The translations under genes were made by a program, and so were the position numbers. The notes beneath the pieces were generated by a model. That model was not told the origin of the DNA and searched no databases. It worked only from the letters and a program-made list of their open reading frames with translations. Below are positions 25,389-34,458 of a stretch of 64,000 nt of DNA, one piece after another. Where the stretch lies: NCBI GenBank assembly GCA_041393415.1, contig JAWKKE010000004.1, positions 189,859-253,858 on the forward strand, in the 5' to 3' direction. Position 1 is the first letter of the stretch; each line of letters opens with the position of its first letter. Source of the DNA: Thermoleophilia bacterium. GTDB lineage: Bacteria > Actinomycetota > Thermoleophilia > UBA2241.

Positions 25389-26827
25389 CGGAAGGGCAGT
25401 CCGTACTCCGCCCAGCGCCGAGACACCTGCGCCTTGACTTCCGGATCCATGGCGATCTCATCCGGCCAGTCCCGTGCGTAACCCTCCTCGGCCCAGGTAC
25501 GAGTCGCGTCGATCCCCATCTTGGCGCCAAAGCGGGGTGATGAGCCGGAGTGGTCGAGAACGTCGAGCGGACCTCGCGTGACCACGCAGTCGCGACTGGG
25601 GTCAACGTTGTTGAAGACACGCCAGGCAACCTCGCTGTAGTCATGGACGTCCACATGCTCATCCACAACGACGACGAACTTCGTGAACATCATCTGCCCC
25701 ATTCCCCATACAGCGTTCATGACCTTGTGAGCATGGCCGGGATAGGACTTCCTGATGCTGATAATGGCGCAATCATGAAAGACACCCTCGATAGGCAAGT
25801 CCATGTCGCGAATCTCCGGCTGCACCAGGCGCAGCAACGGGAGGAAGAGTCGCTCCGTGGCTTTTCCGAGGTAGGCATCCTCCATTGGAGGTCGACCCAC
25901 GATGGTCGCCGGATAGATCGCGTCTTTGCGGTGACTCATCGCCGTGAGGTGGAACACGGGATACTCGTCGGCAAGCGAGTAGTAGCCGGTATGATCGCCG
26001 AAAGGACCCTCGCGGCGCCGTTCATCGCGCTCCACGTACCCCTCGAGGACGATCTCCGCGTCGGCGGGCACCTCGAGATCGACTGTCTCGCAGCGAGCTA
26101 GCTCAATCGGCGCACCTCGCAGGAACCCGGCGAACATGAATTCATCGATGCCCGGCGGCAGAGGCGCCGTCGCGGCGTAAGTGACCGCGGGATCTGTCCC
26201 GAGCGCAACAGCAACCTCGAGCCTCCCTCCGGCCTCGCGATAGTTGCAGGCGCCATCGTGATGCATGTGCCAATGCATGCCGGTCGACGTCGAATCGTAC
26301 ACCTGCAGCCGATACATGCCGGCGTTGCGCCGTCCCTTCGCATCCTTCGTCACCACAACCGGCAATGTGATGAATGGGCCGCCATCGCCTGGCCATGTCG
26401 TCAGAACCGGTAGACGAGCCAGATCCGGTGGCTCGACACCAACCTCACGCCAGCTCGCCTTCTTGCCGACTACCGGCGTGAATGAGGCGAGTTCGCGCAA
26501 CTGGCCCAGAGCCTTGACCTTACCGATCAGACCTGAGGGCACTTGGAGCTCGACGAGCTCTGCAATGCGACCCGCGATATCGTCGAGAGGCCGCCCCAGA
26601 GCCAGCTCGAGGCGACGGTACGAACCGAGCTGATTCATGAGCACCGGCATGGCCGGGCCGACTGCGCCTGCCGGTCGAACCGGCGACTCGAAGAGAAGCG
26701 CCGGCCCGTGAGCCTTGCTTGCTCGGTCCGCAATCTCCGCCATCTCCAGATACGGATCAACCGAGCAACGTACGCGCGACAACTCGCCGGCACGCTCCAG
26801 GAGCGAGATGAATGCACGCAGATCCAC
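25385..26827 (-). CDS. UbiD-family decarboxylase (MqnL-like)
   Basis: A prenyl-FMN-dependent decarboxylase, in this context removing the carboxylate of the menaquinone precursor. The 480-residue protein is full length: N-terminal DLRAFISLLERAGELSRV, ATTWPGD-like VLTTWPGDGGPF, GMYRLQVYDSTSTGMHWH, the EGPFGDHTGYYSLADEYP loop with the catalytic acid region, and TIVGRPPMEDAYLGKATER. GTG 26825-26827 overlaps the upstream stop by one base. Together with ubiX and ubiA it completes the late futalosine branch. Confidence 0.93.
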   Translation of the reverse strand: MDLRAFISLLERAGELSRVRCSVDPYLEMAEIADRASKAHGPALLFESPVRPAGAVGPAMPVLMNQLGSYRRLELALGRPLDDIAGRIAELVELQVPSGLIGKVKALGQLRELASFTPVVGKKASWREVGVEPPDLARLPVLTTWPGDGGPFITLPVVVTKDAKGRRNAGMYRLQVYDSTSTGMHWHMHHDGACNYREAGGRLEVAVALGTDPAVTYAATAPLPPGIDEFMFAGFLRGAPIELARCETVDLEVPADAEIVLEGYVERDERRREGPFGDHTGYYSLADEYPVFHLTAMSHRKDAIYPATIVGRPPMEDAYLGKATERLFLPLLRLVQPEIRDMDLPIEGVFHDCAIISIRKSYPGHAHKVMNAVWGMGQMMFTKFVVVVDEHVDVHDYSEVAWRVFNNVDPSRDCVVTRGPLDVLDHSGSSPRFGAKMGIDATRTWAEEGYARDWPDEIAMDPEVKAQVSRRWAEYGLPFR

Positions 26828-27450
26828 TAGCGCCGCTCACCTTCGGCTGTCACCGGCCACTCAGGCTCCATCCGCAGATCCGCCCCCGACAGTTCATGGA
26901 CCAACGGCGCGATTGATGGTAGAGCGAGACTTGGCAGCACAGTAAGAACCTCTTCTCGCACGGCGTTCGGCTCGCCGCTCGCCTGTGCGTTCTCAGCATG
27001 TTCGTAGGGGCCCAGGAGAAACGCAGCGCTGCATCCGCGCCCAAGCGCCACCAACGCAGCCATGGTATACGCCCAGAGAGCGTCGTCATCCGCGTATGCC
27101 GCGCCAAGCGAGCGAAACACTGCGCATGCAGCCATCAGCCGTGCAAGAAGACTGACCGCCGCGACATCGCCACGACGAGCGATGATGTGCAGACCAAGAG
27201 CATAGTGGAAGTCGCCGGCAAGTAGTGTCGCCTCCGCAGTCTCGGAACCACCATACTCCAGCACACGGCCGCGGCGATAATGGAGGAGATACCCCTCATA
27301 GATCAGCTCTATGGCCTCGACGTACTCCGGTGCCACCGCACCATCGAGCTCGCGCAGAACACGGCCCCAGCGAAGCTCCGGCGTAGCACTCGCCGGCGAT
27401 CCAAACACCTCCCCGGCTCGCCGCAGCGCCGAGATCACTGCAGCGTCCAC
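26827..27450 (-). CDS. Possible HepS-like small subunit of prenyl diphosphate synthase
   Basis: An all-alpha 207-residue protein I do not recognise with certainty. The segment around residues 67-100 (TLLAGDFHYALGLHIIARRGD then VSLLARLMAACAVF) resembles heptaprenyl diphosphate synthase component I, where a GDYxYSxAL...LxxLGD pattern recurs. Context supports this: it is second in the menaquinone operon, which also encodes the long-chain synthase. It lacks Asp-rich catalytic motifs, as expected for a regulatory subunit. Alternative: a helical protein of unknown role in quinone synthesis. Confidence 0.5.
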   Translation of the reverse strand: MDAAVISALRRAGEVFGSPASATPELRWGRVLRELDGAVAPEYVEAIELIYEGYLLHYRRGRVLEYGGSETAEATLLAGDFHYALGLHIIARRGDVAAVSLLARLMAACAVFRSLGAAYADDDALWAYTMAALVALGRGCSAAFLLGPYEHAENAQASGEPNAVREEVLTVLPSLALPSIAPLVHELSGADLRMEPEWPVTAEGERR

Positions 27451-27454
27451 AACG

Positions 27455-28096
27455 CTACGCCTCGCCTTGCAGATAGTACGTCAGCGACATGAGTTCGCTC
27501 GAGAGGTCAACCTGACGCACAATCACACCCTTTGGTGAGAGCACCTTGATCGGCGCGAAGTTGAGGATGGCGCGCACACCGGCAGCGCCGAGGCGTGCAA
27601 TTGTCGCCTCGGCTGCTGAAGCAGGAACCGTGACCAGTGCGATATCGACACGTTGCCGACGACACAGCGCCTCAAGTTCGTCAATGCTCCGAACCGTGCC
27701 ATCACCTTGACCCGTACCGACAACGACGTCGGACACGTCGAAGATGCCGACAAGACGAAAGCCCTGCTGCGCGAACCCGCGATAGCGAGCCAACGCCGTA
27801 CCAAGAAGGCCAGCCCCCACGATAACAACATGCCATTCGCGATCGAGACCCAGGCAGTGATCGATCTCTTCGACCAAACGGGCGACCTCGTAGCCCACAC
27901 CGCGCGTGCCGAACTCCCCAAGATACGACAGGTCCTTGCGAATCTGCGCTGCGTTGAACCCCACGAGATCAGCCAGATCGCGGGACGACACTCGCGTCAC
28001 GCCTTGAGCCTCGAGCTCCTGGAGCTTGCGCAGGTACAACGTCAGTCGAGGCACGGCTACGGCCGGCACGACCCTGCGACTTATGTCGTACCCCAT
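27455..28096 (-). CDS. rex: Redox-sensing transcriptional repressor Rex
   Basis: Rex senses the NADH/NAD+ ratio and represses respiration and fermentation genes. The 213-residue protein has the winged HTH (residues about 10-80; VSSRDLADLVGFNAAQIRKDLSYLGEFGTRGVGY in parts) and the Rossmann domain with VVIVGAGLLGTALA, and ends DLSSELMSLTYYLQG, the swapped helix. It heads the operon for menaquinone synthesis, only 4 bp before the HepS-like gene, implying redox control of quinone supply. I did not find a clear Rex operator in 28097-28203. Confidence 0.95.
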   Translation of the reverse strand: MGYDISRRVVPAVAVPRLTLYLRKLQELEAQGVTRVSSRDLADLVGFNAAQIRKDLSYLGEFGTRGVGYEVARLVEEIDHCLGLDREWHVVIVGAGLLGTALARYRGFAQQGFRLVGIFDVSDVVVGTGQGDGTVRSIDELEALCRRQRVDIALVTVPASAAEATIARLGAAGVRAILNFAPIKVLSPKGVIVRQVDLSSELMSLTYYLQGEA

Positions 28097-28203
28097 CGTG
28101 AACCTTTTCTACGAGATCGGAGTCAGCACTGGGAACATGATACATACTATGGGCAGCTAATGACGCCGCCGCAGCCACGGCAGCGAACGACAGGAGGTGA
28201 CCC

Positions 28204-28641
28204 ATGGCCGTTTCAATCAGGCATGCCGGACCAGGAGATGAGCCCGCCATCCTCCATTTCGTCGAAGAACTCGTCCAGACGAGCGGGAGTCGCGTCCGCC
28301 CCGACGAGCACCAGGTTCGTCGTTATCTCGCCACCGCAGAGACGACCATCTTGCTCGCAGCCGACGAACGCGCCGTGGTCGGCATGCTGAGCTACTCGAC
28401 TCGACCTGCCTTGCTCTTCCCGGGAAGCACAGGCGAGATCGAATCGCTCGTGGTACGAGCCGACCGACGCGGCGAGGGCATTGGCAAGAAGCTTCTGCGC
28501 ACCGGATTGCGACTGATGCAGGATGCGGGGTGCGTCGAAATCAGCACAAGTGTCGCTCCAGAGAACACGCGCGGGCAACACCTGTTCTTTGACCACGGAC
28601 TGAGCGACGCCTCGGTGCGACTGGCCACGCACCGGCGTTAG
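28204..28641 (+). CDS. GNAT-family N-acetyltransferase
   Basis: A 145-residue acetyltransferase. The acetyl-CoA site is visible as VVRADRRGEGIGKKLLRTGLRLM (motif A, R/QxxGxG/A) with EIESL before it, and a C-terminal ENTRGQHLFFDHGL corresponding to motif B. ACAGGAGGTGACCC before ATG 28204 is a near-perfect SD. It is divergent from rex across 107 bp. The substrate is unknown. Confidence 0.88.
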   Translation: MAVSIRHAGPGDEPAILHFVEELVQTSGSRVRPDEHQVRRYLATAETTILLAADERAVVGMLSYSTRPALLFPGSTGEIESLVVRADRRGEGIGKKLLRTGLRLMQDAGCVEISTSVAPENTRGQHLFFDHGLSDASVRLATHRR

Positions 28642-28657
28642 GCCCGCGAGCCGCGAC

Positions 28658-29629
28658 CTACGAGAGCCAGCGCGCCAGATCCTTGGCATGGTACGTAATG
28701 ATCATGTCGGCGCCGGCCCGCTTGATCGCGGTCGCCGCCTCGAGCGCCGCCGCTCGCTCATCGAGCCACCCTTGGAGCGCCGCCGCGCGTAGCATCGCGT
28801 ACTCGCCGCTCCCGCTCAAAGCGGCCAACGGGAACCTCGTCTCCTGCTTGACCGCGCGAACGATGTCGAGACCCAGAAGCGCCGGCTTCACCATGACGAT
28901 GTCGGCACCCTCTTCAATGTCCAGCAACACTTCACGCACCGCTTCCTCGGCATTGGCGCAGTCGATCTGGTAAGTCCGGCGATCCCCGCTGCCCGGGTGC
29001 GCTCGACGCGTCAGCGCACCCATGTCGTCATAGGCCGACGCAAGAGTGACAGATGACGGCATGATCGCAGTGTCAATGAGACCCTCGTCATCGAGCGCGC
29101 TACGGATTGCCGCCACTCGCCCGTCCATCATGTCACTGGGAGCGATGATGTCGGCCCCACTCTCCGCGTGAGTGACGGCCGTCTTCGCGAGCAACTCCAG
29201 CGTGACATCATTGACGATCTCTCCATCTTGAAAGACACCGCAATGACCATGATCCATGTAGGAGCAGAGACACACGTCCGTGATCACCAAGAGCTCCGGG
29301 AACTCGTCCTTGATGGCACGCACCGCCATTTGGACAATGCCTTCCGCGTCGTAGGCTCCTGTCGCAGCAGAATCACGATGCGAGGGCACGCCAAACAGGT
29401 AGATCGCCCGGAGACCAACGTGAACGCTTTCGCGCACTTCGGCGAGCAGATTCCCAATGGAGAACTGGAAGCAGCCCGGCATAGCCGAGAGCGGTTCCTT
29501 GACGTTCTCTCCAGCGACCACGACGAGGGGATGAACGAGATCCTCGATGCTCAACGTCGTCTCGCGCAACATGTCGCGCATTGCCCGCGTGCGACGCAGA
29601 CGCCTCATCCGATACGTGGGGTAGTACAT
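28658..29629 (-). CDS. hemB: HemB (porphobilinogen synthase) homologue lacking one Schiff-base lysine
   Basis: Porphobilinogen synthase condenses two 5-aminolevulinates in tetrapyrrole synthesis. The 323-residue protein is clearly HemB: RPRRLR-type start (YPTYRMRRLRR), zinc cysteines C120, C122, C130 in VCLCSYMDHGHCG, APSDMMDGRV, DRRTYQ, the catalytic VMVKPAL (K248), SGEYAML and ITYHAKD. But the position of the other active-site lysine (SYSxKxAS in the family) is Thr195 (SSVTLAS), and the lid FYGPFRDA is replaced by AYDDMGALT. Start ATG 29627-29629 is chosen by homology; AAAGGA lies ~9 nt upstream. It may be a divergent or altered enzyme. Confidence 0.85.
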   Translation of the reverse strand: MYYPTYRMRRLRRTRAMRDMLRETTLSIEDLVHPLVVVAGENVKEPLSAMPGCFQFSIGNLLAEVRESVHVGLRAIYLFGVPSHRDSAATGAYDAEGIVQMAVRAIKDEFPELLVITDVCLCSYMDHGHCGVFQDGEIVNDVTLELLAKTAVTHAESGADIIAPSDMMDGRVAAIRSALDDEGLIDTAIMPSSVTLASAYDDMGALTRRAHPGSGDRRTYQIDCANAEEAVREVLLDIEEGADIVMVKPALLGLDIVRAVKQETRFPLAALSGSGEYAMLRAAALQGWLDERAAALEAATAIKRAGADMIITYHAKDLARWLS

Positions 29630-29718
29630 GCTCTCGGGTCCTTTCGGGGTAGCTAGCCGCGCCGTGCCTGCAATCCTCCCCCGCCGGGCGCGCTGTGACA
29701 AGCACGCCGAATGTCGAC

Positions 29719-30960
29719 TCAGGCGTGCGCCATCTGCAGCACCGCCTTCACGGTCTCGACGACCGACGCGCGATCGCGCAAGTGGCACGCGACCAGCGGC
29801 ACACTCGGCTTCAATCCAAGCACCTCGGCAATCTGGTCACGACCGAGTTCTTCACCCGCCATCGAAACGTAGGTCGCCACCAAGAATGGGGCCTCAGTGG
29901 CGCGAACGTAGTCGAGATCGCGTCGTGCCGAGCGCAGACTGTCGAGATCGTTGGCGTTCACCAGAATGATCCAGGCCGTCGTCCCGGCGGCAATCCGCGA
30001 CCACGCCTGGTCGGGCGCCGATGCTGACGTCGAGAACACGAGCACGTCGCACTCGGCTCCGTCAACGTCGACGACCGTTTGACCGGCAAGCACGGGAATT
30101 TCCACTTCTTTCTCGTCGATGAGCTCGACACGCATCTGACGCACTAGATCCCCGTCGGTCAAAGACGTGAGGAATATCTCGTTGTAGATGTCGATCGATC
30201 CACGCACGCCGATACTGACCGACTCGCCGATCCCCTGGATGACCGGCTCGCCAACGGCGATCAGACCTCGCGAGTACAAGCTATACATCACTTTTGCGCC
30301 GTGGAAGCGATCAAGACCAGCCTCGCGCAACACCACGTTGATGTCCGCGTGTCCGTCCATGCGAACGATAGCGCGCCACTCATTCGGACTGAGAGCTATT
30401 TCACCTAGCTCGACCACCTGCTCGCTGAACGTGAGTCGCGGTATACGCTCCATCGAGCCTATGTGCTTGACGAAGAGCTCCCACTCATCGATGCGCCGGT
30501 ATCCCTCCATGATGACGTTCTCGACCGACATGTCGACGAGTATGTCCTCATCAGCGACGTCCTGATCTGGGCCGAACTCGAACTCACCCTCCGCCCATCC
30601 GAGCAGATCGAATGCTGCGTCCTGAATCTGATCCCGCACAGCCCGCTCAAGCATCCCGCGGTCGATGGCGCCACTGCGGAGAAGAAGGGCGCCAATGCGC
30701 TCATGTTTGCCGTTCGCGTTCTGTTGGGACAGCGCCTCCCGAAGCTGTGGAGCGGAGATGGCGCCCTCTCTGACCAAACGTTCACCCAGCGGCAGGTCCT
30801 GAGGTTCGACAAACGCGTAGCATATGAGCCCCTTGCGGAAGAAGACCCTGCCCCACGTCTCGTCGCGATGAACCGTAAGTGCGCCGCTCTTGGCGCTCAT
30901 CTGCACGAGCTGAAGGATGTTGGGCAAACTGAAGTCCTTCAGATTCCCACGCAGAAGCAC
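29719..30960 (-). CDS. DUF4388 protein with a GTPase-like C-terminal domain lacking the P-loop
   Basis: A 413-residue cytosolic protein. Residues ~1-150 are a DUF4388/PatA-type module (GNLKDFSLPNILQLVQMSAKSGAL, RVFFRKGLICYAFV) with an EspE-like insert (LGERLVREGAISAPQLREAL). The C-terminal ~110 residues look like the second half of an MglA/Arf-type small GTPase (AAGTTAWIILVNANDLDSLRSARRDLDYV, LGLKPSVPLVACHLRDRASV) but no Walker A is seen and the NKxD position reads TYVSM. Start GTG 30958-30960 has GAGAGAGG upstream. It precedes hemB by 89 bp. Role unknown, probably signalling. Confidence 0.65.
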   Translation of the reverse strand: MLLRGNLKDFSLPNILQLVQMSAKSGALTVHRDETWGRVFFRKGLICYAFVEPQDLPLGERLVREGAISAPQLREALSQQNANGKHERIGALLLRSGAIDRGMLERAVRDQIQDAAFDLLGWAEGEFEFGPDQDVADEDILVDMSVENVIMEGYRRIDEWELFVKHIGSMERIPRLTFSEQVVELGEIALSPNEWRAIVRMDGHADINVVLREAGLDRFHGAKVMYSLYSRGLIAVGEPVIQGIGESVSIGVRGSIDIYNEIFLTSLTDGDLVRQMRVELIDEKEVEIPVLAGQTVVDVDGAECDVLVFSTSASAPDQAWSRIAAGTTAWIILVNANDLDSLRSARRDLDYVRATEAPFLVATYVSMAGEELGRDQIAEVLGLKPSVPLVACHLRDRASVVETVKAVLQMAHA

Positions 30961-31088
30961 GCCACACCTCTCTCAAGTGATCGTGTAGTGACCATCGCCC
31001 GTGATGCCATCATCGGCAGGGAGCGGATCTTCCTCAATGCCGCCAGACCGGAGAGAGGATCGTTCGCCCTCAGGAACCAGCCGCGCGA

Positions 31089-32306
31089 CTACTCCACCGC
31101 AGGCTCGGAGAGCGCCAGCTCTTCCTTCGAGAGAAACCGGCGTCCCCAGGCGAAATTGGACTTCCAGTACTCGGATGAGTCCAGGGAAGCGAGCGTCACA
31201 CCGTCCGAAGAGCCCGTTGAGTGAATGAACCAACCATTGCCGAGATAGAGGCCCACATGGAAGATCGAGCCAACGCTGGATTTCGGTCCGCTGGGCGCGA
31301 AGAAGATCACATCGCCGGCCGTCAGTTCCTTGCGCGTGATTCGCGGCTTGGCGTTCTTCGCCATATCACTGCCGCCGCGCTCGTTGACGGTGATCGGGTA
31401 GCCAAACTTCATCTTCATGATGTAGAAGACGAACCCCGAGCAGTCAAACCCCCCCGCCAGCTGGTAGCCGTAGGGAGAGTTACACGTTGGGTACTCGCCG
31501 GCCCAAACGTATGGGTACCCGATGTACTTGAGCGCGAAGGCAGCGATCTCACGCTGCCTGGCGCTCATGGGCGGGAAAGTGACATCGGCGAAATCCGCGA
31601 GACCGTAGAGCCGCCAAGTAGAGCCGGCATCGTAACCCTGCTTGAGCATGCTCGCTACTTCCGCCCGACTAATCGGCTCACGCGGCGTCACTTCCCTGTC
31701 GTCGTTGTTGCTCGCATGATTGACACGCAGTTGCAGTTGGCGCGACGCAACGATGTAGGGCAGATAGCTCGGCGCTTTGGGACTCCAACCCACGTTGGGC
31801 TCCCACTTCGAGCGGCTGAGACTCGATAGGAGCTTCCATGAGGAAGATGGATAACGCCGTTTGAGCCAGCGCACAACAACCGTCTCGGCAGTCGAAGCCT
31901 TGACCAGCTTGCCGGGATTGAAGTTCCCCGCCTTGTCGAGCGACATGAACTTGTACTTGAGGGCCACCTGAACGTACGTGTAGTACTGGTGGCCAACAGG
32001 GACGTCGCCCACCTTGCGTGGGTTGAACGCCACCGCCTGCACGCCTGCAGCAATGACTACCGCCCTTGCCATCTCCGCGCGAGTGATGGCCTGATTCGGC
32101 TTGAAGAGCTTGCCGTAGTCGTCGAGCACTCGCTCCCCCGCAGCGCCCTTGCTCGTGACTGCGGAGATCGCCGTGTAGGCCCAGTGCGACTTCGGCACAT
32201 CCTTGTATGACTTTGCCTGCGCTTGCGGGCTGCAAGCAGCGACGACGGCAAGAACGCAGAGGATGACGACCGCTGTCGCGAATCTGTGCTCAGGTGTCGG
32301 CTTCAT
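31089..32306 (-). CDS. Secreted SLH-repeat and NlpC/P60 cell-wall hydrolase
   Basis: A 405-residue exported protein. Signal peptide residues 1-32 (hydrophobic FATAVVILCVLAVVAACS; the Cys could be a lipobox, VVAAC). SLH-like repeats follow (YKDVPKSHWAYTAISAVTSKG; ITRAEMARAVVIA; ISRAEVASMLKQG), then an NlpC/P60 peptidase domain (~255-390) with catalytic Cys in GGFDCSGFVFYI and His in IFHVGLYLG, plus FIHSTG. SLH repeats bind secondary cell-wall polymers. ATG 32304-32306 has GGAAGGG just before. It is divergent from the SpoIID gene. Confidence 0.9.
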   Translation of the reverse strand: MKPTPEHRFATAVVILCVLAVVAACSPQAQAKSYKDVPKSHWAYTAISAVTSKGAAGERVLDDYGKLFKPNQAITRAEMARAVVIAAGVQAVAFNPRKVGDVPVGHQYYTYVQVALKYKFMSLDKAGNFNPGKLVKASTAETVVVRWLKRRYPSSSWKLLSSLSRSKWEPNVGWSPKAPSYLPYIVASRQLQLRVNHASNNDDREVTPREPISRAEVASMLKQGYDAGSTWRLYGLADFADVTFPPMSARQREIAAFALKYIGYPYVWAGEYPTCNSPYGYQLAGGFDCSGFVFYIMKMKFGYPITVNERGGSDMAKNAKPRITRKELTAGDVIFFAPSGPKSSVGSIFHVGLYLGNGWFIHSTGSSDGVTLASLDSSEYWKSNFAWGRRFLSKEELALSEPAVE

Positions 32307-32489
32307 TGCCCTTCCATCGGCACATTCGGGCGAGCCCCAAAGCCCCGGACAGTCCACGGCCCCTCAAGTATGTCAAAGGACGAGGGCGTCCGCGTGCGAA
32401 TTCCGGGATGCTATCATGAAACGCGGCCGACGGCCGAAGAACTGCCTGAGTCCGCAGCGGACACGCCGCCATCGAGGAGGATCAGGCCA

Positions 32490-33974
32490 ATGCCAAGCGC
32501 CGTAGGCGTCCACCGCTACTCCCTTACTCCGTTTCGCTGGATTGCCCGGTGCACACTAGCCGCAGCCGTCGGCTTGCTCCTGCTCATCCCAAGTGTGGCG
32601 TCAGCCTCCACCGACACGGCCTTCGCTATTAGTGGCCGAGGCTGGGGACACGGCATCGGCATGTCGCAATGGGGCGCCTACGGACTCGCCAAACACGGCT
32701 CAGACTACAAAGACATACTTAGGCACTACTACACAGGCGTCGCCTTCGCCAAGCTGGACAACCCCACCATTCGCGTCCAGCTCCGCAACTCCCTCGCGGC
32801 AGTCAGAATCACGAGCACCAAGCCGTACGCGGTCACGGTCGGCAACCGCAGGTACGAGTTTCCGGCTGGTGTCACGGCAACCACTACTGTCGCCGGCGAG
32901 AAGTACCGCGTGTCGACCGGCGACTGGACGCGCGACTTCTCTTCTCCCGTGACATTCATGCCAGGAGATGATCCTCTCAAGCTGATCACCGCCACGGATC
33001 TCGGCACCACGGGCGGCTTCCGTGGCACCATCCAAATCGTCCGCTCAGGCCAGACACTCGCGATGATCAACCACGTGCCGCTCGAGAGTTACTTGCGCGG
33101 TGTCGTACCACTCGAGGTCTCTCCAGACTGGCCAGGGGAAACACTCAAAGCGCAAGTTTGCGCAGCGCGATCGTACGCGGAACGCGCGCGCCGCAGCTCC
33201 GGTTCAACGTGGGATGTCTACTGTGACGTCCGTTCGCAAGTGTATGGCGGCGTATCACGAGAGGATCCACGCACCGACGCCGCCGTCGCCGCCACCATTG
33301 GTGTGGTGCCCACCTACAAGGGAGAACCAATCCAGGCCTTCTACTTCTCTTGCTCCGGCGGTGAGACGGAGAACATCGAGATGGCCTGGGAGACCATCGC
33401 GCAGCCGTACCTCAAGTCAGTCGAGGATCCGTACGACGCCTACGCCCCACTTCACGAATGGGGTCCGCTTCGCCGCACGCGAACTCAGCTCACAACACCG
33501 CTCGGCACGCTCGTCAAGGGAACACTGCAAGCGATCTACCCTGTCGAATATGGCATGTCGCCGCGAATCGTCAAGGCGGCCATCATCGGCAGTTCCGGCA
33601 CGACCTACATCCACGGCAGCGCTCTACGCATGAAGCTCGGACTGAACAGCGCCTGGGCTGTGTTTACGAGTATGTCGATTGCACCGGCAGCGAAGGACGC
33701 GACACAGGTCCGGGTCGGATCAACGGTGAAGCTGACGGGCCGCATCTACCCAGCGCTGGCTGCCGGCACGACCGTGCGACTCATGTACAAGAGCGAAGGA
33801 ACCTGGAGAAGCAAGCGCGTTTCGACGATCCGCAAGTCGCGAGGCCTGAGCGAGGGCTACTCGGCACGGTACTCTCTGTACACCGTAGCCGTGACACCCG
33901 AAACGACGACCCGCTACTACTTCATGAGCGGTACCGCCAAGTCGCCGACGACGACGATCACGGTGACAGAGTAG
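32490..33974 (+). CDS. SpoIID/LytB-domain secreted protein
   Basis: A 494-residue exported protein with a signal peptide (about 1-40; LAAAVGLLLLIPSVASAS). The motif GRGWGHGIGMSQWGAYGLA is at the N-terminus of the mature protein (about 46-64), whereas in SpoIID it usually closes the domain, so the order is permuted. The core follows: LESYLRGVVPLEVSPDWPGE, AQVCAARSYAERAR, SQVYGG, AFYFSCSGGETEN. A C-terminal Ig-like domain ends it. SpoIID cleaves denuded peptidoglycan glycan strands; LytB enhances amidases. GAGGAGG lies 10 nt before ATG 32490. Confidence 0.88.
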   Translation: MPSAVGVHRYSLTPFRWIARCTLAAAVGLLLLIPSVASASTDTAFAISGRGWGHGIGMSQWGAYGLAKHGSDYKDILRHYYTGVAFAKLDNPTIRVQLRNSLAAVRITSTKPYAVTVGNRRYEFPAGVTATTTVAGEKYRVSTGDWTRDFSSPVTFMPGDDPLKLITATDLGTTGGFRGTIQIVRSGQTLAMINHVPLESYLRGVVPLEVSPDWPGETLKAQVCAARSYAERARRSSGSTWDVYCDVRSQVYGGVSREDPRTDAAVAATIGVVPTYKGEPIQAFYFSCSGGETENIEMAWETIAQPYLKSVEDPYDAYAPLHEWGPLRRTRTQLTTPLGTLVKGTLQAIYPVEYGMSPRIVKAAIIGSSGTTYIHGSALRMKLGLNSAWAVFTSMSIAPAAKDATQVRVGSTVKLTGRIYPALAAGTTVRLMYKSEGTWRSKRVSTIRKSRGLSEGYSARYSLYTVAVTPETTTRYYFMSGTAKSPTTTITVTE

Positions 33975-34063
33975 AAGCGGGTCACCGGCCTGGCGGCAGA
34001 CACCCCGGCACAGTCAGAACAAGCGGACACAGCGAACGCTCGCGCCCGCTCCGTCCGCTCCGT

Positions 34064-34327
34064 CTAGAAGTGGCGCAGAACCTGCAGCCCCACAAAGAGC
34101 ACCGTGATGGCGATGATGGCGCTCCAGTCGACTGACCCACGATCGATCTTGGGACCAACACGACGCACGATTCCCACGTACGGCTCGGTGAGCGCTGCGA
34201 GCACCCGATGAACACCTCGAAAGACCGTGCCGGGCCGAGGATCGATTCTGCCCAGAATCGCCGTTAGAAGAATAAGGAACATGTATACGACAACCGCGAT
34301 GTAGATGACGCGGGCGGTGCTACTCAT
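34064..34327 (-). CDS. YggT family membrane protein
   Basis: An 87-residue protein with two hydrophobic segments (VIYIAVVVYMFLILLTAIL and AIIAITVLFVGLQVL) and the YggT signature between them, with RPGTVFRGVHRVLAALTEPYVGIVRR. YggT proteins are linked to osmotolerance or to membrane organisation around cell division. ATG 34325-34327 with AAGGAG upstream is preferred to the longer open frame. It is downstream of the CAP-domain gene on the same strand. Confidence 0.85.
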   Translation of the reverse strand: MSSTARVIYIAVVVYMFLILLTAILGRIDPRPGTVFRGVHRVLAALTEPYVGIVRRVGPKIDRGSVDWSAIIAITVLFVGLQVLRHF

Positions 34328-34387
34328 GCATGCTCCTTGGACGGCTGCGCGGCAACTCGATTGTACAGGGTGACGATATACGAGCGA

Positions 34388-34420
34388 GTGCGGTGTGGCT
34401 CGCAAACACCGCGACCGCAC
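34388..34420 (-). terminator. Hairpin downstream of the second CAP gene
   Basis: Arms GTGCGGT and ACCGCAC (7 bp), 38 bp beyond the CAP stop on the minus strand; no T-run. Possible weak terminator. Confidence 0.3.
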
Positions 34421-34458
34421 CCCGCTCGTGCGACTACTTGATCAAGCGACGGCCACCG

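Noticed and set aside
28097..28203. Rex operator upstream of rex
   Set aside because: No TTGTGAA...TTCACAA-like palindrome found in the divergent region.
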